The notes under the pieces are model-generated. The model worked only from the letters and a program-made list of their open reading frames with translations, was not told the origin of the DNA and searched no databases. Shown here one piece after another: positions 55,023-64,000 of a DNA stretch of 64,000 nt; position 1 is the first letter of the stretch, and every line of letters starts with the position of its first letter. This stretch comes from Pseudovibrio exalbescens DSM 16456 (lineage in GTDB: Bacteria; Pseudomonadota; Alphaproteobacteria; Rhizobiales; Stappiaceae). The stretch is taken from positions 100,000-163,999 of the forward strand of contig NZ_AUGS01000009.1 in the NCBI RefSeq assembly GCF_000422785.1, in the 5' to 3' direction. A program made the translations under genes and the position numbers.

Positions 55023-55726
55023 CAGATCCAGCCCTCCTCATCATCAAGAAACGCGGCATCGCCCTGCCCGTCGGTTGCAGACAGCGGCGCTGCGGGCTGC
55101 ATATGCAACTCTCTTACCCGTTTGAGATGAAGGGCTAGATGGGTTGCCGCAATCACCAGCCCGCCCGCGTCCAGATGCGCTTCGATAAGATCATGCAGGG
55201 TTTGTTCGGCCACCTTGTCCAGCGCGGAACTGGGTTCGTCCAGCAGCCAGATGGGCCGCCACACCACCAGCAGACGCGCCAGAGCCAGGCGGCGCTTCTG
55301 CCCTGCGGACAAAAAGGCCGCTGGAAGGCTCTCGGTATGGGCAATGCCCAGTGTTTCCAGCGCTGCACGCGGATCCATTCCCTGCCCGCCCGGCATCAGT
55401 TCGCAAAACTGCTGCCAGAACGCCAGATTGTCGTAGGTGGACAAGGCCAGCTTCAATCCGTCCAGATGGCCAAAATAATGCGCATGTTCGGCAACCTTGC
55501 GATCTGGCAGGCCACCGGATAACCGAATAGCGCCGCTTCTCTTGGGCACCAATCCCGCCAGTACCCGAAGCAGGGTGGACTTGCCCACGCCGTTGGGTCC
55601 CTTGACCAACAAGGCTTCCCCGCTGGACAGATCAAACGACAGGCCGTTGAACACCTCACGACCACCACGCTCGCAGCTCAGCGCCTCGCAGCTCAGTGTC
55701 AGATCCTGCAGGCCGGGGGAAATCAT
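55022..55726 (-). CDS. ccmA: Haem exporter ATP-binding protein CcmA
   Basis: ATPase of the CcmABCD complex. Walker A is in LLVKGPNGVGKSTLLRVLAG, the ABC signature in LSAGQKRRLALARLL and Walker B in PIWLLDEPSSALD. ATG 55726 gives 234 aa; an upstream GTG at 55807 would add 27 residues and cannot be excluded. It is divergent from acnA across a 584-bp gap. The genes ccmE, ccmF and ccmH are not in this window. Confidence 0.93.
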   Translation of the reverse strand: MISPGLQDLTLSCEALSCERGGREVFNGLSFDLSSGEALLVKGPNGVGKSTLLRVLAGLVPKRSGAIRLSGGLPDRKVAEHAHYFGHLDGLKLALSTYDNLAFWQQFCELMPGGQGMDPRAALETLGIAHTESLPAAFLSAGQKRRLALARLLVVWRPIWLLDEPSSALDKVAEQTLHDLIEAHLDAGGLVIAATHLALHLKRVRELHMQPAAPLSATDGQGDAAFLDDEEGWI

Positions 55727-56310
55727 CGAGGTTGCTGCCACAGTGTTTGTCCTGCCGGGCGCCCGATGGCCCGTATGTAAAGAAAAGGTCCGTTCGTCCG
55801 ATACCACTGCTTTGGCCCCTGTTTCCAGAGCCGAATGGGGAAAACCACCACTTCAACACGGCAATAACGACGAATTGCTAACCCGCACGCCACAACACAG
55901 CATTTCGCGCAACCAAACTCACGTTTTCCACCCCGCTGCAAGCCGCGGGCAGCAGGCCCATCAAACGGGTCTGGACATATTGTATACACATGTATATAAC
56001 GCACTCAAAACGTGACCCGCTGTTTTTATTGGCAATTTGGCTAAGGGTATGCAGATGGAGCCGAAAATCATCAGGTGACCCTGCGTCGCGCATCTGGCAA
56101 CACCTGCGAAAAAACGCTATAGGGACAACAACTGACTCACGCACACTGTCTTGCGGCTCACACCACGCGGGCGCACGGCATGCTCAATAAAGAGCTCGTA
56201 AAAAACGGGCACGCACAACACTCCGATTTTCGGGGTGATCCAGAGATACCCGCTCTGCAGTCGGCCGCGCCCATGGGACCGGCTGTGAAACCATAAGGAG
56301 ATCGCTCGTC
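55727..56310. other. Intergenic region between ccmA and acnA, with a small palindrome
   Basis: No gene supported. At 55983-55996 lies TATACA-CA-TGTATA, flanked so that TGTATA occurs twice 10 bp apart, a form suited to a dimeric regulator. A divergent promoter region for ccm and acnA is expected here. Open frames in the region are short and on both strands. Confidence 0.5.
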
Positions 56311-58989
<2,679 letters not shown>

Positions 58990-59017
58990 CGCTTTTTAGA
59001 CAGTCTTCGGATCAAGA

Positions 59018-59042
59018 ACGGGCCCTTTTGGGCCCGTTTTTT
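59018..59042 (+). terminator. Intrinsic terminator of acnA
   Basis: ACGGGCCC-TTTT-GGGCCCGT followed by a T-run. Confidence 0.92.
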
Positions 59043-59113
59043 GTTGGCACCTCATCCCTCAAGGCCAACCAACCCGCTCATGTTATCTCGGATGCCAGCA
59101 CATCCCTACAGGC

Positions 59114-59228
59114 GTCATCCCGCGCTTGACGCGGGATCCAGAGCGGCATGGAGAAACCTTTGCCACTCGCCTGAGCCCACAAGTGCGCGGCACCGTCGGC
59201 TGGATCCCGGCTCGGGGGCCGGGATGAC
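59114..59228. repeat. Two-hairpin palindromic repeat, copy A (115 bp)
   Basis: Begins GTCATCCCGCG-CTTGA-CGCGGGATCC and ends GGATCCCGGC...GCCGGGATGAC. Each end is a hairpin and the two ends are inverted copies of each other. The interior (about 60 bp) carries no frame. It closely matches copies B and C except for substitutions, including the compensated change in the left stem. Confidence 0.9.
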
Positions 59229-59292
59229 CACTGTGCGGGGTGGAGGAGACGACGGGTCTCATTGATGCCCTACCTTGCGCCACCCCTCAAAC

Positions 59293-59752
59293 GTCATCCC
59301 GCACTTGATGCGGGATCCAGAGCGACATGGAAAAACCTTCGCCACTCGCCTGAGCCCACAAGTGCGCGGCACCGTCCGCTGGATCCCGGCTCGGAGGCCG
59401 GGATGACGCTGGAAGGTAATGGAGAGGCCCTGAGGTCTCATGAACGTTGCTCAGTGAGGTGTTGGAAGAAGGGTAGCCTTGGCAACTCCTAGTAAATGAA
59501 GGCGCCTCACCTCACCGCTGGCGTCATCCCGCACTTGATGCGGGATCCAGAGCGACATGGAAAAACCTTCGCCACTCGCCTGAGCCCACAAGTGCGCGGC
59601 ACCGTCCGCTGGATCCCGGCTCGGAGGCCGGGATGACGCTGGAAGGTAATGGAGAGGCCCTGAGGTCTCATGAACGTTGCTCAGTGAGGTGTTGGAAGAA
59701 GGGTAGCCTTGGCAACTCCTAGTAAATGAAAGTGCCTCACCTCCCAGCTGGC
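59293..59752. repeat. 230-bp tandem duplication containing repeat copies B and C
   Basis: Copy B of the palindromic unit (59293-59407) plus a 115-bp tail is repeated as copy C (59523-59637) plus tail, with a period of exactly 230 bp. The tails are nearly identical until the last 20 bp. A third start at 59753 continues the period and opens the copy that carries the GIY-YIG gene. Confidence 0.92.
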
Positions 59753-60197
59753 GTCATCCCGCACTTGATGCGGGATCCAGAGCCAAGCAAGCACACCTAG
59801 CCATTCCCTTTATGCCAACTCTTGGTACAAATCTCGCCAAGCCGGATTAAACCCCTCAATCAGCTCCACCTTCCATCCCCGCTTCCAACGCTTCAGCTTT
59901 TTCTCACGAGCAATTGCATCCCCAATCCGCTCGTATTCCTCATAGTAGACCAGTTGCGACACGCCATAGCGCGCCGTAAAGGACATCGCCACTTTCTCTC
60001 GGTGCTCGTAAAGTCGCCGGGCCAAATCGTTGGTCACACCCGTATACAGCGTCCCGTTCCGTCTACTTGCTGTCATGTACACATAATACGCCATGCCTTA
60101 GCCTGCGACCTGCATCGCAGAGCCACAACAACACGAAATTGCCAGTGTAAAATCAGTAGCGGCTTCCGCTGGATCCCGGCGCGGAGGCCGGGATGAC
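59753..60197. mobile_element. Palindromic unit D (445 bp) carrying a GIY-YIG gene
   Basis: The left hairpin (59753 to about 59784) and the right hairpin (about 60167-60197) are those of the 115-bp repeat. The usual interior is replaced by about 380 bp holding the GIY-YIG gene. About 55 bp of the tail of the 230-bp period follow. It looks like an autonomous form of the repeat, though no transposase of known type is present. Its mobility is inferred. Confidence 0.6.
59810..60094 (-). CDS. GIY-YIG nuclease family protein
   Basis: A 94-aa single-domain protein of the UPF0213/YhbQ-like GIY-YIG group. The motif reads YYVYMTASRRNGTLYTGVTNDLARRLYEHR, with the GIY equivalent YVY and the YIG equivalent YTG, the conserved Arg, and a downstream LVYYEEYERIGDAIAREKKLKRWKR that carries the catalytic-type Glu. 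It is complete, with no stop or frameshift. It sits between the two end hairpins of repeat unit D, which suggests it may serve that element. Confidence 0.88.
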   Translation of the reverse strand: MAYYVYMTASRRNGTLYTGVTNDLARRLYEHREKVAMSFTARYGVSQLVYYEEYERIGDAIAREKKLKRWKRGWKVELIEGFNPAWRDLYQELA

Positions 60198-60385
60198 GCT
60201 GGAAGGTAATGGAGAGGCCCTGAAGTTTCTTGAACGTTGCGCAGTGAGGTGATGCAAGACCAGCAGTCCTGCCATTGTGCAACAAGCACCCTCTGCATCA
60301 TCGCCAAAACGCCCGTGAGACCCAACACCCGCGCCTAATATCAGCAACGCCTTTGAATCCCAACACGCTCACCTCCCCCTCGGAC

Positions 60386-60501
60386 GTCATCCCGCGCTTG
60401 ACGCGGGATCCAGAGCGACATGGAAAAACCTTTGCTTCATGCCTGACCACCCGAGCATGTCGCAATCGCCGGCTGGATCCCGGCTCGGGGGCCGGGATGA
60501 C
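60386..60501. repeat. Two-hairpin palindromic repeat, copy E (116 bp)
   Basis: Same ends as copies A-C: GTCATCCCGCG-CTTGA-CGCGGGATCC at the left and a right hairpin ending in CGGGATGAC. The interior has drifted (TTTGCTTCATGCCTGACC) compared with A-C and is closer to copy F. Confidence 0.9.
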
Positions 60502-60565
60502 GACCGTGTGGGGTAGAGGCGACGGCGGGTCTCATTGGCTCACAGCCTTGCTCTTTATTAAAGCC

Positions 60566-60680
60566 GTCATCCCGCGCTTGATGCGGGATCCAGAGCGACA
60601 TGGAGAAACCTTTGCTTCATGCCCGAGCGTCCGAACGCGACGCACAACCCGCTGGATCCCGGCGCGGGGGCCGGGATGAC
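60566..60680. repeat. Two-hairpin palindromic repeat, copy F (115 bp)
   Basis: Left stem CCCGCG / TGCGGG (one G-T pair) around CTTGA; right stem CCCGGC / GCCGGG. The interior resembles copy E. Same orientation as the other copies. Confidence 0.9.
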
Positions 60681-60758
60681 CACTGAGGCAAGCGGGACGG
60701 CTCTCAAACCCCTTTGGGGGTCAGGCTCCGAAACCCGCCATGGCTTGTTCTTCTGACA

Positions 60759-61208
60759 TTACCACGTTTTCAAAAGGTGTAGGCGCTCGCCATCATCGCG
60801 CACCAGCTTGTACCCGCCCCGTTCCAGAAAAACACGCGCCGGGTGGGTGCTTACCGGTGCAAAGCAGCAGCGGTTGAACCCGGCTCGGGTAACCTGCTCC
60901 TCCGCTAGCTCGAGCAACCGGGCGGCCAGCCCGTAGCGGCGGAAGTCCTGCAACACATAAAGGGTTAAAAGCGTAGGCTCGTCCCGCACCAGCCCCCAGT
61001 TGCAATAGCCCACCACCTGCTCGCCCAGTTCCACCACATGGGTTTGCGGCAGGTGGTCGGTCAAGCGGCGCAGATTGGCAGCCTCCGCCTTCTTCCAATG
61101 CTCATAATGCTGCGGCTCCAGCTCTGCCATATAGCGCTCTTCAAGGGCAAGCAGAACAGGCAAATCCGCTTCGGTGGCCTTGCGATCTATGGGAACGGAC
61201 ATGGACAT
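60759..61208 (-). CDS. GNAT-family N-acetyltransferase
   Basis: A 149-aa acetyl-CoA-dependent acetyltransferase. The fold reads ATEADLPVLLALEERYMAEL, GYCNWGLVRDEPTLLTLYVLQDFRRYGLAARLLELAEEQ (the pyrophosphate-binding loop is close to the R-x-x-G pattern) and HPARVFLERGGYKLVRDD. The substrate is unknown. The start may be either of two close ATGs (61208 or 61202). Confidence 0.85.
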   Translation of the reverse strand: MSMSVPIDRKATEADLPVLLALEERYMAELEPQHYEHWKKAEAANLRRLTDHLPQTHVVELGEQVVGYCNWGLVRDEPTLLTLYVLQDFRRYGLAARLLELAEEQVTRAGFNRCCFAPVSTHPARVFLERGGYKLVRDDGERLHLLKTW

Positions 61209-61852
61209 GGTCTCCCTGATGAATGCCGCGGTGATGCTGCCTTTTCAGGATAAACCAAATGCCGCGCGTGCCCAACTCGACCAAAGGCCCACAACCACAA
61301 GGTGTCCTCGCCTTGTGCGCTTTGCAGCGTCTGGCAGCACTTGCCGGAAAAAACTTGTCCCCGTTGAGCCGCGCGCGTCTAGGGTGAATGGGTTCCCGCG
61401 AAACCGGGCCTGCCGGCGGACCGCCCGCCGCAGAGTCGTGGGACGGACGGGGCCAATGGGCAGGGTAACGCATTGCCCAGACGGTCCGGCGCAGGAAAAG
61501 CCGAACGCGGCCGCATGGTTCGGTGGGGCAGAGCTGGCTTGGGGGGCGTCCAGCGGTGGCAGGCAACTGCCTTTCGCGTCTACCCGCAGCCGGAATCATT
61601 TCTGCGCACAAAGTGTCCGGGCAAGGCGAGTAGCCGATGCCGAAGAAACATTTAACCAAACAGCGCAGGCACCGCCTGCCCGCCTTGCCACACCCGCCCT
61701 GCGGCGGGAGTTCCTGCCACCCACTGCGGGCCACACCACGCCCGGCGGTGCTGTTGGCGCGTGTCTGCTCCGCGGCTGACGGCACACGACACTAGAGCAA
61801 GTTCTCACACTGTGAGACGCCGCACGAATGAATTTCAGGAAAAAAGAAGAGA
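61209..61852. other. 644-bp GC-rich region without a supportable gene
   Basis: Long open frames exist on both strands (61174-61779 plus, 61141-61785 minus), but neither product looks like a protein family I know; both are rich in R, P, A, G and C, as chance frames in GC-rich DNA are. I see no RNase P, SRP or tmRNA hallmarks. It may be a decayed gene or an unknown RNA. Confidence 0.4.
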
Positions 61853-61928
61853 TGGTGCCCGGAGGCGGATTCGAACCACCGACACGCGGATTTTCAATCC
61901 GCTGCTCTACCAACTGAGCTATCCGGGC
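61853..61928 (-). tRNA. tRNA-Phe (GAA)
   Basis: On the minus strand the 76-nt gene starts GCCCGGATAGCTCAG, carries TGGTAGAGC in the D arm, anticodon loop TTGAAAA (anticodon GAA), T-loop GGTTCGAATCC and ends CCGGGCACCA with encoded CCA. The acceptor stem GCCCGGA / TCCGGGC pairs fully. Confidence 0.98.
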
Positions 61929-62176
61929 GCGCTGCCGACAAACGAAATGCTGTCACAGCGAAGTGACGGTCTTATAGGGAGGATCTGGCGCCTTGTCCAG
62001 AAGCAGCGGGGAATTTTTCGCAGTGGCGGCCAGTTTTCCCGCACAAGTTTTAGGGCAGGCCGGCACGCGTCGTTCAGCCCCCCAATCCGTCAGGTTGCAT
62101 CCCCTTCCGCGAAGGCGCATGCTGGCCCGGTCGGCATGTTGGCGCATCTTCTGCGCCGCCCCACCGGAGATTGCGG

Positions 62177-63385
62177 ATGTATTTGACCCTATCCATCCTG
62201 TTTGCTCTTGTGTTCCTCTACAGCATTCTGGCGGGCGGGCTGGAACGCAGTTCTTTCAGCGGCGCCCTGTTGTTCACCACGGCAGGCCTGGCACTGGGAC
62301 CGATTGGCCTTGATGCGTTGGAGCTGAATATTCAGACAGAAGGGTTGAAGCTGTTAGCCGAGCTCACTCTGGCACTGGTGCTGTTCACCGATGCGGCAAA
62401 TACCAACCTGACCGTATTGCGCCGGCACATTGGCTTGCCGCTACGCCTGTTGTTGATCGGCCTGCCCCTCACAATTTTCCTCGGCATTGGCGCTGGCCTG
62501 CTTGTGTTTCCCGGTGTCTCCGCCGTGGAGATCGCCCTTCTTGCCGCCTTGCTGGCCCCAACGGATGCCGCCCTTGGCAAGGCGGTCGTTACCTCGCCCC
62601 GCGTACCGCCCATGCTACGCGGCAGTCTCAACGTGGAAAGCGGCCTGAACGACGGTATTTGCGTGCCCGTGGTGCTCAGCCTGCTGATCATCGCCACCGA
62701 GCCCGAAACCGCCCAGAGCTTTCGCCAATTGGCGATCCCCTTGATTATTGAGGAGTTGGGTAAAGGCGCTGTCATTGGCGTTGTTCTCGCCTGGGGTGGC
62801 CATCATATGATTGAATTTGCGAACAAACGGGGCTGGATACGCGAGACCTGGCGGCAAATCACGATCATCGGCCTGGCGTTGTTGTGTTTTACCGCAGCGC
62901 AGGCATTTGGAGGGTCCGGCTTTATTGCCGCCTTTGTCGGCGGCCTTGTCTATGGCATTTACCGCAGGCCTTACAAGCACGAGTTTCTCGCCGCAGCCGA
63001 AGGCACGGGCGACGCCTTCGCCCTTGTCACCTGGGTCATCTTCGGAGCCGGGGTTATGGGGCCGGCGCTGTTTCTCATGACGCCGGAAATCGTTCTTTAC
63101 GCCTTGCTCAGCCTCACGGTGGTGCGCCTCCTGCCGGTGTACCTGGCGCTGCTTGGCACAGACCTGCGTCCCGTGGAGCGCTTGTTTGTGGGCTGGTTTG
63201 GGCCGCGGGGGCTTGCCAGCGTCGTCTTTGCCATCATTGTGCTTGATGAAGCGCCAGACAATGTGGGCATTCTCACCGCAACGGCCGTAACCACCATATC
63301 TCTCAGCGTAGTGTTCCACGGTCTTACGGCGAAGTCCTTCACCCGCATTTTCAAAAAGAACCTGCCAAAACAGACAGAAACTTAA
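62177..63385 (+). CDS. Cation:proton antiporter (CPA1/NhaP type)
   Basis: A 402-aa membrane protein with about 12 segments, exchanging Na+ or K+ for protons. Blocks typical of the NhaP group are ALVLFTDAANTN, LLAALLAPTDAALGKAVVTSPRVPPMLRGSLNVESGLNDGI (with the ion-binding Asp residues) and GWFGPRGLASVVFAII. ATG 62177 has GGAGA 7 nt upstream; TTG 62171 is an alternative. It is a single gene; ion preference is unknown. Confidence 0.88.
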   Translation: MYLTLSILFALVFLYSILAGGLERSSFSGALLFTTAGLALGPIGLDALELNIQTEGLKLLAELTLALVLFTDAANTNLTVLRRHIGLPLRLLLIGLPLTIFLGIGAGLLVFPGVSAVEIALLAALLAPTDAALGKAVVTSPRVPPMLRGSLNVESGLNDGICVPVVLSLLIIATEPETAQSFRQLAIPLIIEELGKGAVIGVVLAWGGHHMIEFANKRGWIRETWRQITIIGLALLCFTAAQAFGGSGFIAAFVGGLVYGIYRRPYKHEFLAAAEGTGDAFALVTWVIFGAGVMGPALFLMTPEIVLYALLSLTVVRLLPVYLALLGTDLRPVERLFVGWFGPRGLASVVFAIIVLDEAPDNVGILTATAVTTISLSVVFHGLTAKSFTRIFKKNLPKQTET

Positions 63386-63583
63386 TCCCGTTCTCGACGA
63401 ACCGCTTAAGATGAGAAAGACAAGAAACCCGACCATCGCTGCCGGCTGGTGATCATGTGCAAAACGGGCGCTCGTAATTTGGTAAGGGGCCGGCGCTTGC
63501 GGGAGTTCATACCCCCGAGGGTGTTTTTGGTGTTTTGACGGCGCCGGATGAGTAGGCGTGTTTTAGATGGGTGTTTCAGACGC

Positions 63584-63618
63584 AAAAAGCCCCCGCGCGT
63601 TATGCGTCGGGGGCTTTT
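63584..63618 (-). terminator. Terminator of the rRNA operon
   Basis: On the minus strand AAAAGCCCCCG pairs with CGGGGGCTTTT across a 12-nt loop, followed by more T; it lies about 50 bp past the 5S rRNA. Confidence 0.88.
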
Positions 63619-63670
63619 GGGATTGAGTTGTTCTGTTTGATGCTGGAGAGGTTTTTGTTTGTTGTTATCA

Positions 63671-63788
63671 TGCCCGGCGGCGTCCTACTCTCCCGTGTCT
63701 TGAGACACAGTACCATTGGCGCTGGGGCGTTTCACTTCCGAGTTCGGGATGGGATCGGGTGGGGGCGCCCCGCTTTAGCCACCGGGCA
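63671..63788 (-). rRNA. rrf: 5S ribosomal RNA
   Basis: On the minus strand it runs from TGCCCGGTGGC to GCCGCCGGGCA, which pair as helix I. CCGATCCCATCCCGAACTC and GGTACTGTGTCTCAAG are conserved 5S segments. Length is about 118 nt. Confidence 0.96.
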
Positions 63789-63842
63789 GGATAACAACAA
63801 TTTGAGAAGCTGGATTTTTAGTGATTATAGCTTAATGGGAGT

Positions 63843-64000
63843 GATCAAGATCGAACGAGCTATTAGTAAGGCTCAGCTTCGTGTGTTGCCACACTTCCAC
63901 ATGCCTCCTATCGACGTGGTGGTCTACCACGGCTCTTCAGGGAGAACTCGTTTTGAGGTAGGTTTCCCGCTTAGATGCCTTCAGCGGTTATCCTTTCCGT
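63843..64000 (-). rRNA. rrl: 23S ribosomal RNA, 3' end (partial)
   Basis: On the minus strand the segment reads as the last 23S domain: GCGGGAAACCTACCTCAAAA, GAAGAGCCGTGGTAGACCA, CGATAGGAGGCATGTGGAAG and TGAGCCTTACTAATAGCTCG near the 3' end. The gene continues past the right edge of the window; the exact 3' end is uncertain by a few bases. Confidence 0.95.

Noticed and set aside
59114..60680. CRISPR array
   Set aside because: The repeats are 115 bp or longer, palindromic at both ends and irregularly spaced, with no short direct repeats, spacers or cas genes.
61141..61785. 214-aa minus-strand and 201-aa plus-strand frames next to the GNAT gene
   Set aside because: They are mutual shadows in GC-rich DNA with no recognisable domain; reported only as an unexplained region.
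61596..61913. 105-aa open frame on the minus strand overlapping the tRNA-Phe gene
   Set aside because: Its first residues are translated tRNA sequence; a known type of false gene.

Overview
This window looks like a piece of chromosome from an alphaproteobacterium, most likely of the order Hyphomicrobiales (Rhizobiales). The evidence is family content and gene order: an IalB-like secreted protein, two perfect CtrA-type boxes (TTAA-N7-TTAA), a SAM-II riboswitch ahead of metZ, PhaR divergent from phaAB followed by rpmF and mtgA, chorismate mutase-hisC-tyrC divergent from metX-metW, ccmABCDG beside acnA, glnK-amtB, and a minus-strand rRNA operon entering from the right. I cannot name a genus. The DNA is moderately GC-rich, gene-dense and mostly ordinary core chromosome. 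The one clearly accessory-looking stretch is the palindromic repeat cluster at 59.1-60.7 kb.

Layout. 0-3.2 kb: ialB-like gene, rlmN and two unknown genes. 3.2-9.0 kb, all on the minus strand: marR, a Bcr/CflA-type efflux pump, folP, folK and a Zn/Cd/Pb P-type ATPase behind what looks like a MerR-family promoter. 9-15.4 kb: AraC and DeoR regulators, typA, a sterol-desaturase-family protein and two unknowns. 15.6-22.8 kb: aromatic amino acid genes (chorismate mutase, hisC, tyrC), metX-metW, a methyltransferase, gloB and a cupin. 23-30.6 kb: argG, dgt, metZ with its SAM-II leader, dCTP deaminase, a YigZ-family gene and a small gene behind a CtrA box. 30.6-39.3 kb: ggt, a GlcG/HbpS-like gene, phaR/phaAB, rpmF, mtgA, oxyR and the ahpC-ahpD peroxide defence pair. 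39.4-48.7 kb: cfa, a prenyl diphosphate synthase, an esterase, a DNA glycosylase, gluQ, an AEC transporter, a DsbA-like isomerase, a PAP2 phosphatase, a protein tyrosine phosphatase, a pterin dehydratase, a TusA-like protein and a DUF924 protein. 48.8-52.6 kb: glnK-amtB with a sigma-54-type promoter, a CDF metal transporter and a DUF1223 protein. 52.7-59 kb: ccmABCDG divergent from acnA. 59-64 kb: the repeat cluster, a GNAT gene, tRNA-Phe, a cation/proton antiporter, 5S rRNA and the 3' end of 23S rRNA.

How the genes fit together. Methionine supply is represented by metX, metW and metZ, with feedback at metZ through a SAM-sensing leader that can be drawn as two mutually exclusive hairpins. The chorismate mutase-hisC-tyrC operon makes tyrosine precursors. 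OxyR stands divergent to its likely targets ahpC-ahpD. PhaR, PhaA and PhaB cover the first two steps and the control of polyhydroxyalkanoate synthesis. GlnK-AmtB handles ammonium, and CcmA-D plus CcmG handle haem export and thiol reduction for cytochrome c.

The most unusual structure is a family of 115-bp units built from two hairpins in inverted orientation. Five short copies lie here together with one 445-bp copy whose interior is replaced by a small GIY-YIG nuclease gene. That arrangement suggests an autonomous element beside its non-autonomous derivatives.
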